DNA of 64,000 nt from positions 558,001 through 622,000 of the forward strand of contig NZ_JAHRXJ010000011.1 in the NCBI RefSeq assembly GCF_019104765.1, written 5' to 3'. Positions 17,233 through 25,382 of this stretch are shown here, in pieces. Source of the stretch: Synechococcus sp. HK05 (lineage in GTDB: Bacteria > Cyanobacteriota > Cyanobacteriia > PCC-6307 > Cyanobiaceae). A program made the position numbers and the translations under genes. The notes under the pieces were generated by a model. The model was not told the DNA's origin and did not search any database. It was given only the letters and a program-made list of their open reading frames with translations. Position 1 is the first letter of the stretch; every line of letters begins with the position of its first letter.

Positions 17233-18381
17233 TCAGCCCTGGCGCAATTCGGTCACGGCGGCCCTCACCAGGGACGCGGCGCTGTTGATGTCGGCAGCGC
17301 TGGTGTGGCGACCCAGGCCGAAGCGCAGCGCCGCTGCCGCCTGCTGGCGGCTGAGCCCCAGGGCCTGCAGCACGTGGGAGGGCTCGCCGCTGCTGCAGGC
17401 GGAGCCGCTGCTGATCGCCAGGTGAGGCCGCAGCCGGCGTTGCAAGGCGCTGCCCTCCACGCCCTCGATCCACACATTCAGGTTGTGGGCCAGCCGAGGT
17501 GCCGGGGCGCCATTGCGGTGCACGCCGCCCAGCTCCTGCAGCTGTTGCCAGAGCTGATCCCGCAGCGCTTTCAGCCTCACGGCCCGTGCAGCTTGGTCGG
17601 CCAGGGCGAGCTCGAGCGCTGTCGCCAGCCCCACGATCAGGGGCACCGGCAGGCTGCCGGCCCGTAGCCCCTGCTCCTGGCTGCCGCCATGCAGCTGCGG
17701 CGCCAGCGTCACCCCCGGGGCTACCACCAGGGCGCCGATGCCCTTGGGGCCATAGAGCTTGTGGCCGCTCAGGCTGAGCAGATCGATCCCCAGCGCCGCG
17801 GGCAGCAGCGGGATGTGGCCCACGGCCTGGGCGCCGTCGCAATGGAGGCGGATCCCCCGGGATCGGCAGAGCTCGGCGATGGCCGCGATCGGTTGCAGCA
17901 CACCGATTTCGTTGTTGGCCGCCATCACGCTCACCAGCAGGGTGCTGGGGCGCAGCGCTTGGCGGAGCTGCTCGAGGTCCACCAGCCCCGAGGCGGGTAC
18001 CGCCAGTTCGGTGAGCTCAAAGCCGTGGCGGCTCAGGTAGCGCAGCGGATCGAGCACGGCCCGGTGCTCGGTGCTGAGGCAGAGCAGGTGGCGCCGCCTG
18101 CCCCCGGCGTGCAGCTCCGCTTCGGCGAGGCCCTTAAGGGCCAGGTTGTTGGCCTCGGTGGCGCCACTGGTGAACACCACGGCTGTGGATTCCACCCTCA
18201 GGGCCGTTGCGATCTGCGCGCGGGCCTGCTCCACCGCCGCTGCCGCCAGGAGACCGGGCCGGTGACTGCGGCTCGCGGGATTGGCGAACTGTGCACTCCA
18301 CCAGGGCGCCATCGCCTCCACCACCGCCGGCTCACACGGGGTGGTGGCCTGGTGATCCAGGTAGATGACGGGATCGGCCAT
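17233..18381 (-). CDS. Cysteine desulfurase (NifS/IscS class)
   Basis: PLP enzyme that converts cysteine to alanine and an enzyme persulfide, supplying sulfur for Fe-S clusters or tRNA thiolation. In 382 residues: N-terminal YLDHQATTP, His106 (STEHRAV) stacking on PLP, the HCDGAQAVGHI segment, Schiff-base Lys208 in SLSGHKLYGPKG, and the catalytic Cys329 in SSGSACSSG, a class I (IscS/NifS) loop. ATG at 18381 chosen because it directly precedes the conserved start. Which of the several cyanobacterial paralogues it is cannot be told. Confidence 0.92.
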   Translation of the reverse strand: MADPVIYLDHQATTPCEPAVVEAMAPWWSAQFANPASRSHRPGLLAAAAVEQARAQIATALRVESTAVVFTSGATEANNLALKGLAEAELHAGGRRRHLLCLSTEHRAVLDPLRYLSRHGFELTELAVPASGLVDLEQLRQALRPSTLLVSVMAANNEIGVLQPIAAIAELCRSRGIRLHCDGAQAVGHIPLLPAALGIDLLSLSGHKLYGPKGIGALVVAPGVTLAPQLHGGSQEQGLRAGSLPVPLIVGLATALELALADQAARAVRLKALRDQLWQQLQELGGVHRNGAPAPRLAHNLNVWIEGVEGSALQRRLRPHLAISSGSACSSGEPSHVLQALGLSRQQAAAALRFGLGRHTSAADINSAASLVRAAVTELRQG

Positions 18382-18421
18382 GGCCACCCATGCTGGCAAG
18401 CAGCGTGCTGTGCTGGCCCTG

Positions 18422-18982
18422 ATGGCTGTTGCGTTCCGGCGGATCTGGTGCCGCTTGGCTGTGGGAGGCGGGCTGCTGTTCGGCCTGGCTGCTCCACTGG
18501 CCGCGGTTCCCGCCGCTGCTCAGACGTCCCTCGGTGCTCCAGACCCCAGCAATCCCCACCGCAGCGCCACGGATCAGCGCCCCGCTGATTTGGTGCTGCT
18601 GCGGGAGTGGACCACGATGGAAGGTGCGTTTGCCATCGGTGTGCACAACGCGAAGCCCGATCCACGGGATGCCTCAGCCCGCACGATTGTGGTGTGGGTG
18701 GAAGCACCCGGTGATGTGAAGTTGGCGGTTGATACGTTGCGCTGCAGCCCTGAAGCGCCCATGCGGCTCACCCGCCGAGGGCGTGATCTGTTGATCAAGG
18801 AGCTCAATCCCGGCGGCACGATCACAGAGGCCAACCGGCTCGATCACCAGATTTGGTGGGCGGCCTGTTTCCCTGAGCAGGCGGGCAAGGATCCCGCCAC
18901 CCTCCAGGCCCAAGCGCGTCAGCTCGGTTACTCGGGCCAGCTGCGTGAACAGATGCAGGTGCTGCCGAGTCACCCTCGATAG
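18422..18982 (+). CDS. Hypothetical secreted protein
   Basis: A 186-residue protein with a clear signal peptide (positive FRRIWCR then a hydrophobic core and an AAAQ-like cleavage region near 33). The mature part has no motif I recognise; it contains a pair of cysteines (CSPE and ACFPEQ) about 50 residues apart that could form a disulfide, and beta-rich hydrophobic stretches such as TIVVWVEAPGDVKLAVDTL. ATG 18422 is chosen; one at 18380 overlaps the divergent cysteine desulfurase start. It lies nine bases before rre1. Confidence 0.7.
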   Translation: MAVAFRRIWCRLAVGGGLLFGLAAPLAAVPAAAQTSLGAPDPSNPHRSATDQRPADLVLLREWTTMEGAFAIGVHNAKPDPRDASARTIVVWVEAPGDVKLAVDTLRCSPEAPMRLTRRGRDLLIKELNPGGTITEANRLDHQIWWAACFPEQAGKDPATLQAQARQLGYSGQLREQMQVLPSHPR

Positions 18983-18991
18983 ATTGCACGT

Positions 18992-19738
18992 ATGAGCCTC
19001 GAACCCGAATCCCAGGCCCCTGAGCAGGCCGAAGCCGCCGCACCACAGCCCCCGGCACGCCTGCTGTTGGTCGACGACGAACCCGGCCTGCGCACCGCCG
19101 TCCAGGCCTATTTGGAGGATGAGGGCTTCCAGGTGACCACCGCCGTCGACGGCGAAGACGGCTGGGCCAAGGCCCAGGACCTGTTGCCGGATCTGGTGAT
19201 CAGCGACGTGATGATGCCCCGCCTCGATGGCTATGGGTTGCTGCGCAAGCTGCGCGATGACGAGCGCCTCGGCGGCACGCCGGTGATCTTCCTCACCGCT
19301 AAGGGCATGACGGCTGATCGCATCGAAGGCTTCCAGGCCGGCTGCGACGACTACATCCCCAAGCCCTTCGATCCCGATGAGCTGGTGGCCCGTGTGCGCA
19401 ATGTGGTGCGTCGTCAGGAGCGCCTACTCCACGAAGCGGCCCGCTTTGCCGATGCCGATATCGGCCAGATGGCCAAGCAAATCACCGAGATTCGCTCCCT
19501 GCTGGCCACCGGTGGCAGCAAGAAGCAGGTTGCTGCGGTGAAGCACGAGTTCACGCCGCGCGAGGCGTCCGTGCTCCAGCTGGTGGCCGAGGGAATGATG
19601 AACAAGGAGATTGCCCGGCGCCTGGAAACCTCCATCCGCAATGTGGAGAAATACGTGAGCCGGCTGTTCACGAAAACCGGCACCGCTAGCCGCACCGAGC
19701 TGGTGCGCTACGCGCTCGAGCACGGTCTGGTTGAGTAG
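18992..19738 (+). CDS. rre1: NarL-type response regulator Rre1/Ycf29
   Basis: Receiver domain (about 23-142) plus LuxR-type DNA-binding domain (about 180-245). Phosphoacceptor Asp72 (ISDVMMPRLDGY), acidic pair Asp28/29, Thr102 and Lys124 are all intact. The wording LVDDEPGLRTAVQAYLED and FLTAKGMTADRIEGFQAGCDD matches the cyanobacterial/plastid Ycf29 (Rre1) group, linked to heat, salt and high-light stress signalling through Hik2/Hik34. The N-terminal 22 residues are a Pro/Ala/Glu-rich leader. It is followed by the RluA-like gene with an eight-base overlap. Confidence 0.88.
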   Translation: MSLEPESQAPEQAEAAAPQPPARLLLVDDEPGLRTAVQAYLEDEGFQVTTAVDGEDGWAKAQDLLPDLVISDVMMPRLDGYGLLRKLRDDERLGGTPVIFLTAKGMTADRIEGFQAGCDDYIPKPFDPDELVARVRNVVRRQERLLHEAARFADADIGQMAKQITEIRSLLATGGSKKQVAAVKHEFTPREASVLQLVAEGMMNKEIARRLETSIRNVEKYVSRLFTKTGTASRTELVRYALEHGLVE

Positions 19739-20723
19739 GGATCCAGAGCTGTGGCTGCCGGCGGCCTTCAACCGCGGCCACGCCTATCGCGATCGTGTTG
19801 ATCGCCCCGCCGCCAGCATTGCTGGCTTTTACGCGGCGCGTTATCGCCATTCCGATCAGGCGGTGTGGATGGAGCGCCTCGCCGCCGGTGAGATCTGGCG
19901 GAACGGCCAGCAGCTCCAGGCCGATGGGGCCCTCTCCCCGGGTGATCGGCTGGTGTGGCATCGGCCCCCCTGGCAAGAGGCTGCCGTGCCGGTGCTCACC
20001 CAGCGCTCGATCGTGTTTGACGACGGCGATCTGCTGGTGCTGAACAAGCCCAGCGGCCTGCCGGTGTTGCCGGCCGGGGGGTTTCTCGAGCACACGCTGT
20101 TGTCGCAGCTGCAGGCTTGGGCCCCCACCGCGCGCCCGGTGCATCGGCTCGGGCGCTTCACCTCCGGGTTGCTGGTGTGCGCGCGCCGGCCCGCGAGCCG
20201 CGCTTGGTTGAGTGCCCAGCTGCGTGAGAGCACCCAGGCCTGCGTCCATGCCAAGGCGGGTCGCTCCTGCCGCAAGCTGTACCGCACGCTCTGCGCAGCT
20301 TTGCCGTCGGATTGGGCGGTTGGTGCAACCAAGCCCATCACTGCTGCCATTGGCAGACGCTGTCATCCACTGCTGGGTCAGATCTGGTGTGCCGCCCTGC
20401 CTGGTGATCCCGCAGCATTGCCATCACGCAGTGAACTCACCCTGCTGGAACGTCGGCCGGAGACATGTCTTGTGGAGGTGGCCATCGCCACGGGGCGACC
20501 CCACCAGATCCGCATTCATCTGGCTGCCATCGGTGCGCCTTTGGCTGGTGATCCGCTCTACCGAGTCGGCGGCACCGCTGATCCGCAGGTGTTGCCTGGT
20601 GCCGGTGGCTATCTATTGCATGCTCATGCCCTCAGCCTGTGGCCTCCTGCTGGTGCGTCGCTGCACCTGAAGGCCGCGCTGCCCCCCCAGCTTGCTGAGG
20701 GCGATGGGTTTACCGAGGCTTAA
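19731..20723 (+). CDS. RluA-family pseudouridine synthase-like protein with Gly in place of the catalytic Asp
   Basis: Overall architecture of RluA/RluD enzymes: an N-terminal region ending in GDRLVWHRPP, then FDDGDLLVLNKPSGLPVLP, the HRLxRxTSG box at 138-146, a central KLYRTL segment, and RPHQIRIHLAAIGAPLAGDPLY near the C-terminus. In the catalytic box the universally used Asp (HRLD) is Gly141, codon GGG at 20151. I recall HRLG in a plant/cyanobacterial RluA branch, so this may be a subfamily trait and not damage. The TTG start overlaps the rre1 stop. Target RNA unknown. Confidence 0.82.
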   Translation: MSRDPELWLPAAFNRGHAYRDRVDRPAASIAGFYAARYRHSDQAVWMERLAAGEIWRNGQQLQADGALSPGDRLVWHRPPWQEAAVPVLTQRSIVFDDGDLLVLNKPSGLPVLPAGGFLEHTLLSQLQAWAPTARPVHRLGRFTSGLLVCARRPASRAWLSAQLRESTQACVHAKAGRSCRKLYRTLCAALPSDWAVGATKPITAAIGRRCHPLLGQIWCAALPGDPAALPSRSELTLLERRPETCLVEVAIATGRPHQIRIHLAAIGAPLAGDPLYRVGGTADPQVLPGAGGYLLHAHALSLWPPAGASLHLKAALPPQLAEGDGFTEA

Positions 20724-20761
20724 TCCGCTTCCTTCAGAATGCAGCCAATCGTTTGATCTTC

Positions 20762-21340
20762 ATGCGCCGTTTCCTCGCTGCGATGGTGGTCGGCTCGCTC
20801 CTGGTTACGGCGGCTTGTTCAAGGCAGCAAGGCTCCAATCTTGCTGAGGAGGAGGCCACTGCTAAAAACCTCAATCTGAGTCTCTGCGATGTGCAGAGTG
20901 CCCGTTTTGATGATGACACTGCCGACGGTAAGCCCAGTGTGGGAGATGGCTTTACATATGTGATCAAGGTCTCCACGAAGAGTGGTCCCAAGGCCTGTGA
21001 TGTGCCCCAGGGTCAATTCTTTGGTGTTGAGGAGATTGTTCAGGAGATGCCGGGCGATCAGGGCGGCAAGAGCTTCCTTACGAATTTTCAGGGAACTTTC
21101 ATGCTCCCTGATGGAAATATGCAGCTGCGCTCGATGGGCTACGTGAGTGTTCAGGCTGCTGAGATGGCTCAGATGAAACGGTCGGGACCTGTCGCCATGG
21201 GCCTTGGTGATTTGTTCCCCAAGCAGCACGAGGCTTCGGTGATCGGTCAGGGGGGATCCTTCACCGGCTACCTCGGCACGGCTGTGCTTGTCCCCGGTCA
21301 GCCTCCGGTGGCCCAAATCAAACTATTCAAGCGGTTTTGA
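20762..21340 (+). CDS. Putative lipoprotein with allene-oxide-cyclase/dirigent-like barrel
   Basis: Starts MRRFLAAMVVGSLLVTAAC: a lipoprotein-type signal with Cys19 as the likely lipidated residue. The mature 170 residues are beta-rich, with GDGFTYVIKVST, FLTNFQGTFMLPDG, VIGQGGSFTGYLGTAVL and a KLFKRF end; the spacing of glycine-rich turns recalls the AOC/dirigent barrel. That is fold guesswork without alignment. Base use is less GC-rich than its neighbours. The ATG at 20762 is preferred over a TTG at 20753. Confidence 0.7.
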   Translation: MRRFLAAMVVGSLLVTAACSRQQGSNLAEEEATAKNLNLSLCDVQSARFDDDTADGKPSVGDGFTYVIKVSTKSGPKACDVPQGQFFGVEEIVQEMPGDQGGKSFLTNFQGTFMLPDGNMQLRSMGYVSVQAAEMAQMKRSGPVAMGLGDLFPKQHEASVIGQGGSFTGYLGTAVLVPGQPPVAQIKLFKRF

Positions 21341-21410
21341 GGACGTCTCCGGCTTGCTCAACAGTCGGCAGACGTAGAAGTGGACGAGAGCGAAGTGGAA
21401 GACAGCTTCC

Positions 21411-22181
21411 TTAGCGCTGCAGCAATGAAGCCAGTGTTGTTGCTGCTGCAGCACAGGTCAGCACCCAACTGCTCGCCGTCCAGATGCGCCGCCAGCGGCG
21501 AATGCTGCGGCTGAAGGCCTCTTCGCCGCCGCGGCGCACCACGAACAGGCCGGCCTCGAGTGGTGCTTGGAGCTGCAGTGCGCCACCGCTGTCGCTGCAT
21601 TCGGCCACCACAAACACCATCCCATTGGGGCGAAGAATGGCCTCCTCGCGGCGGGTGCCGAGGGGCCGTGTGTTGTGGGTTGCAGGTGCTGAGGCTGGTT
21701 CCACATTGCTGAACACGGTTTCCAGTTCCAGATCAGCCGCTGTGGGATCAAGCTTGAGTTGTTGATTGCCTTGGCGCAGGGCAAAGCTGCAGCGGCGTTC
21801 CAGGGTTTCGAGGGTGTCCTCACGTCGCTCCCAGCTGACGCTGGTGTGGCTGTTGCCCTCGCTGTCGGTGCTGGTGCGCTCCTCCCTCACCTCCATCAGC
21901 GCGGTGGTGGTGTTGCGGAAGGCCACACAGGGTTCACCGCTCCAGGGGGCCGTGAGCGGTGCGGCGCACACGATTTCGGCCGAGAGCTTCACCCGTTCCC
22001 GGAATGAACCTGCTCCCATCTGCGCAGCCACGGTGGCCTGCAGATCCAGCAGCTCCGCCACGCTGCTGCTGCGGGCATCGAGCAGATGAATCAGCTTCTT
22101 CGCCTGATGGCGGCGAGCTAGGGCTGTGCTGATGGCGCCGGCTCCCAGCACCGCTGGAATCAGCAGCTGGGAGCCCTCCAC
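21411..22181 (-). CDS. GIDE-domain membrane protein (MULAN-like, no RING)
   Basis: A 256-residue protein with an N-terminal hydrophobic helix (about 5-22), a central variable region, and a GIDE-type domain in the second half: RREEAILRPNGMVFVVAE then a GLFVVRRGGEEAFSRSIR ending, before a C-terminal transmembrane helix (about 233-252). GIDE domains occur in the eukaryotic mitochondrial E3 ligase MUL1 and in bacterial proteins that lack the RING finger, as here. Function in cyanobacteria is unknown. GTG start. It lies four bases downstream of the chlM stop on the same strand, so probably in the chlM operon. Confidence 0.75.
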   Translation of the reverse strand: MEGSQLLIPAVLGAGAISTALARRHQAKKLIHLLDARSSSVAELLDLQATVAAQMGAGSFRERVKLSAEIVCAAPLTAPWSGEPCVAFRNTTTALMEVREERTSTDSEGNSHTSVSWERREDTLETLERRCSFALRQGNQQLKLDPTAADLELETVFSNVEPASAPATHNTRPLGTRREEAILRPNGMVFVVAECSDSGGALQLQAPLEAGLFVVRRGGEEAFSRSIRRWRRIWTASSWVLTCAAAATTLASLLQR

Positions 22182-22185
22182 CGCC

Positions 22186-22911
22186 TCAGGCCTTCTCGAA
22201 GGCCAGCAGGCGCGAGAAGTAGAAGGGGGCCTGGTTGAGGCTGCGGCGCTTCAGTACGAAGCCGGCTTCCTCGGCGGCCTTCACGATGCCGGCTTCCTTG
22301 AGGGTGTAGGCGCGGGTGGTCTTGCTGGGGCCGGGGAAAAGCTGGCCAATGCCCTTGAGCAGCGCCAACAGCGGCGTGTAGGGGGCGAAGCTCACGATCA
22401 GGTGCTGCTCGGCCATCGAGGCCAGATGGCGCACCATCTCTTCGGCCGGCTGCTGGGGGTAGTGGATGAACACATCCAGGCACACCACGGTGTTGTAGCT
22501 GCCGCTGAGGCTCTCCAGATCGGAGGCCAGGAAGCTGATCTGCCCCTTTTGCACGCCTGCTTCGATAGCGCGCCTCTCGGCCTCCTTCACCATCGCCTCC
22601 GATAGATCGGAGGCGGCGATGGATCCCGCGCCGAGCTCGGCCAGGGGCAGGGTGAGGCTGCCCACGCCGCAACCGGCGTCGCAGAAGCTGCGGCCCGCCA
22701 GATTGCCCTGCTCCTTGAGCCAGGTCAGCACGTTGTCCACCGTTTTCTGGTGGCCGATGCGGATGTTGCGCTGCACCTTGTTCACATCGTCGGACTCGCT
22801 GTAGATGCGGTTCCAGCGATCGAAGCCGGTGGTTTCGAAGTAGCCCTTCACCTCCTGCTTCTCGGCCGCTTTCTGGGCCTCGGTGCTTTGGGAGAGCTGC
22901 TCGGTGGGCAT
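22186..22911 (-). CDS. chlM: Magnesium-protoporphyrin IX methyltransferase
   Basis: Transfers a methyl group from SAM to the C13 propionate of Mg-protoporphyrin IX in chlorophyll synthesis, at the membrane surface. Family features: the N-terminal YFETTGFDRWNRIYSESDDVNKVQ, SAM-binding loop CDAGCGVGSLTLPLAELGAG, YNTVVCLDVFIHYPQ and the C-terminal APFYFSRLLAF. 241 residues is normal. A TAGGAT hexamer on the minus strand (22949-22954) about 38 bases upstream may be its -10 element. The GIDE-domain gene follows directly. Confidence 0.96.
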   Translation of the reverse strand: MPTEQLSQSTEAQKAAEKQEVKGYFETTGFDRWNRIYSESDDVNKVQRNIRIGHQKTVDNVLTWLKEQGNLAGRSFCDAGCGVGSLTLPLAELGAGSIAASDLSEAMVKEAERRAIEAGVQKGQISFLASDLESLSGSYNTVVCLDVFIHYPQQPAEEMVRHLASMAEQHLIVSFAPYTPLLALLKGIGQLFPGPSKTTRAYTLKEAGIVKAAEEAGFVLKRRSLNQAPFYFSRLLAFEKA

Positions 22912-22955
22912 CGGCTCGGGCCTGGGGGCTTTGGGTCAGATGGGGCGGATCCTAT

Positions 22956-24089
22956 TCAGGCTGCCCACTGCCAGCGCAGATCCCGCGCGTCGCCGCTCCA
23001 GCGCAGGCACTCCGCCAGAGGCCTGCCCCTCAGTTGCTCGGCGGCTGTGACCGGAGCCCCCAGCAGCCTGAGCGGCAGCACGGTGGCGGCCGCGATCGCC
23101 TGGCCGGCTTCGCCGCTCCAGCTCGCCAGGCGCACTACCGCTTCCAGCAGAGGCAAGGTCACCCCGGCGAGGGTTCCGTCGTCCAGGCGGCAGCTGCCGT
23201 TCTCCACGATCAGGGCCCGCTCATCCCAGCGGTGCACGCCATCGGCCAGGCCGTAGGGGGCCAGGGCATCGCTCACCAGCAGGGTTTGCTCCGGCAGCAG
23301 CCGCTGCAGCAGCACCGCCATCGAGGGCGCCACATGCACCCCATCGGCGATCAGCCCCAGGGCGACATCGCCGCGCAGGGCCGCCGCGGCGATCGGGCCC
23401 GGGGCCCGGTGATGCAGGCCGGGCATGGCGTTGAAGGCGTGGGTGATCATTCCCACCCCCTGGCTGAAGGCTTCCGCCGCCTGGGCTTCATTGGCTTCGC
23501 TGTGGCCAAGGCTCACCAGGATCCCGAGCTGGCGCAACGCCTCGATCACCTCACTGGCACCCGGTAGCTCCGGCGCCAGAGTGACGAGGGAGATCTCCTG
23601 CTCGAAGCCGCCGATGCGGGCGTTGAGCGCTGCCAGGCTGGGGGCGGCCAGGTGTTGGCGGGGATGGGCGCCGCGCCGGGCCTCCGCCAGGAAGGGCCCC
23701 TCGAGGTGGGCACCGAGCAGCCGGCAGCGCCCCGGTTGATGCACGGCCCGAGCCTCGCGCAGTACCGCTAGCGCCTGGCGCAGCTCGGTGATTCCGCAGG
23801 TCACGAGCGTGGGGGCGATCGCCTCCACGCCGTCGCGCCAGAGCAGCTCCAGCAGTTCCAGCAGCCGGGGCAGATCGCCTGGGGTGAGCTCCGGGAAGGC
23901 CAGGCCGAGGCCGCCGTTGATCTGGAGATCAACGCCCATCGGGCTCAGCCAATCACCGCCCCAACAGGTTCCGGCCGCGGTGCTGCCGGCGCTGAGCGGT
24001 TCGATTGCCGCGATGCGCTGCTCGTGGTCGACGCCGATCCGCCACAGGCCCGTGGTGGCCGGCAGGCGCACGGAGCTCAGCCAGTGCAT
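22956..24089 (-). CDS. nagA: N-acetylglucosamine-6-phosphate deacetylase
   Basis: Amidohydrolase that removes acetyl from GlcNAc-6-phosphate in amino-sugar recycling. The barrel motifs are present: [11 protein letters not shown], the metal Glu in [48 protein letters not shown] and the catalytic Asp in [11 protein letters not shown]. 377 residues, as expected. It is divergently placed from purE with 53 bases between, containing a small palindrome. No nagB or sugar transporter is next to it, so the context does not define the source of substrate. Confidence 0.92.
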   Translation of the reverse strand: MHWLSSVRLPATTGLWRIGVDHEQRIAAIEPLSAGSTAAGTCWGGDWLSPMGVDLQINGGLGLAFPELTPGDLPRLLELLELLWRDGVEAIAPTLVTCGITELRQALAVLREARAVHQPGRCRLLGAHLEGPFLAEARRGAHPRQHLAAPSLAALNARIGGFEQEISLVTLAPELPGASEVIEALRQLGILVSLGHSEANEAQAAEAFSQGVGMITHAFNAMPGLHHRAPGPIAAAALRGDVALGLIADGVHVAPSMAVLLQRLLPEQTLLVSDALAPYGLADGVHRWDERALIVENGSCRLDDGTLAGVTLPLLEAVVRLASWSGEAGQAIAAATVLPLRLLGAPVTAAEQLRGRPLAECLRWSGDARDLRWQWAA

Positions 24090-24104
24090 CGAACAGCGGG
24101 GCGG

Positions 24105-24119
24105 GAGAATGCCATTCTC
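24105..24119. promoter_or_regulatory. Palindrome in the nagA-purE divergent spacer
   Basis: GAGAATGCCATTCTC, perfect six-base arms around GCC. Each strand presents GAGAAT, a -10-like hexamer, 16 bases from the nagA start and 24 from the purE start (distances from the palindrome edges). It could be a dyad operator or overlapping promoter elements; no known regulator consensus is matched. Confidence 0.3.
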
Positions 24120-24142
24120 GCCGCCTTTGCTGCCTGCATCCG

Positions 24143-24673
24143 ATGCCTGAACAGTCAGCCCCGCTCGTGGCCGTGGTGATGGGCAGCGACTCCGATCTGC
24201 CCACGATGCAGCCGGCGGTGGAGATGCTGCAGAGCTTTGGAGTGGCCACCGAGGTGCGAGTGCTTTCGGCTCACCGCACGCCCCTGGAGATGGTGGCCTT
24301 TGCCCAGCAGGCCGCCGGCCGCGGCTTCAAGGTGATCATCGCCGGCGCCGGCGGTGCCGCTCACCTGCCCGGGATGGTGGCCTCCCTCACCACGCTGCCG
24401 GTGATCGGTGTGCCGGTGCAGACCCGCGCCCTCTCCGGCGTGGATTCGCTGCATTCGATCGTGCAGATGCCGGCGGGGATTCCCGTGGCCACGGTGGCCA
24501 TCGGCAATGGCGCCAATGCCGGCCTGCTGGCGGCCCAGATCCTGGCCACCGCCGATGTCGCCCTGGCCGAGCGGGTGGCGGCCTACCGGCAGGGCCTGCA
24601 CGACCAGGTGGTGGCCAAAGATGCCCGCCTGCTCGAGCTGGGCAGCAGCGCCTACCTCCAGCAGATGCCCTGA
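24143..24673 (+). CDS. purE: N5-carboxyaminoimidazole ribonucleotide mutase
   Basis: PurE class I interconverts N5-CAIR and CAIR in purine synthesis. The substrate loop [10 protein letters not shown], the [13 protein letters not shown] segment with its catalytic His, the [14 protein letters not shown] loop and the [20 protein letters not shown] helix are all present. 176 residues, standard. The ATG at 24143 directly precedes the conserved region; the upstream open frame overlaps nagA and is not conserved. Confidence 0.95.
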   Translation: MPEQSAPLVAVVMGSDSDLPTMQPAVEMLQSFGVATEVRVLSAHRTPLEMVAFAQQAAGRGFKVIIAGAGGAAHLPGMVASLTTLPVIGVPVQTRALSGVDSLHSIVQMPAGIPVATVAIGNGANAGLLAAQILATADVALAERVAAYRQGLHDQVVAKDARLLELGSSAYLQQMP

Positions 24674-24715
24674 AGAACGCCTGCCCAGCCTGCGGATCAG
24701 TTCCATAACCCAGCC

Positions 24716-24721
24716 TTAACG
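24716..24721 (+). promoter_or_regulatory. Candidate -10 element upstream of the 24750 membrane gene
   Basis: TTAACG, 28 bases before the ATG, in the 76-base spacer after purE. It fits the TTA-type pattern at other starts here only loosely and has no visible -35. Confidence 0.25.
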
Positions 24722-24749
24722 TCCGGGGCAAGTTGCTGCGTTTGCTCGG

Positions 24750-25370
24750 ATGTCTACGGGTTGGCCTCAACGGCCTCTGCTTCGGGTGCTGCTGGTGGCT
24801 GTGGTGCCGGCGCTGATCGTTTACGTGCTGGCCCTGCTGCTCAGTGCTGCGGCCGGCATTCGCACGCAGCTGGTGATCCGCGATCTGGCCCAGAGCTGCG
24901 ACACCGCTTTGGGTGTGGGCTTCCTCTCCAATGTGGGCTATCTGCTTTGGATCTCCGCGGCGGCGATCGCACTCTTTGGTGCCCTGTCTGGTGTGGTGGA
25001 TGTGCGGGGCCGGGTGCGGCAGCTGCTGCTATGTGGCGGCGGGTTTTCGCTGCTGCTCTGCCTCGACGACATGTTCCTGCTGCACGATCGCTACATCGGC
25101 AGCAGCTTTCTGTACAGTCTGTACGCAATTTTCGCGCTGCTCATTCTCTTTCGCTTCCGCGCCCAGGTGCAGGCCCTTGGTGGGGGCTCGTTCCTGCTGG
25201 CTGTGGTGTTGCTGGGTCTCTCGGTGATCACCGATCAGCTGCAGGAGCTGATTCCCATCGATTACGCCACCCTGCAGCTCTTTGAGGAAGGTGCGAAGTT
25301 CCTGGGGATTGCCGCCTGGCTGGCCTTCTGGTGGCAGGCCACCGCGGGCGCCGGCAAGCTGAAGGCCTGA
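24750..25370 (+). CDS. Multi-pass membrane protein with conserved-looking DD-HD-EE motifs
   Basis: A 206-residue protein with about six hydrophobic helices and little loop sequence. Charged residues sit within or beside helices: Asp106-Asp107 and His112-Asp113 in LCLDDMFLLHDRY, Asp162 (TDQLQE), and Glu179-Glu180 with Lys183 in EEGAKFLGIAAW. Such intramembrane Asp/His/Glu sets are typical of membrane metalloenzymes, but I cannot name a family. Twelve bases separate it from the downstream AI-2E-family gene, suggesting an operon. Confidence 0.75.
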   Translation: MSTGWPQRPLLRVLLVAVVPALIVYVLALLLSAAAGIRTQLVIRDLAQSCDTALGVGFLSNVGYLLWISAAAIALFGALSGVVDVRGRVRQLLLCGGGFSLLLCLDDMFLLHDRYIGSSFLYSLYAIFALLILFRFRAQVQALGGGSFLLAVVLLGLSVITDQLQELIPIDYATLQLFEEGAKFLGIAAWLAFWWQATAGAGKLKA

Positions 25371-25382
25371 ACGCCGTTCCCG

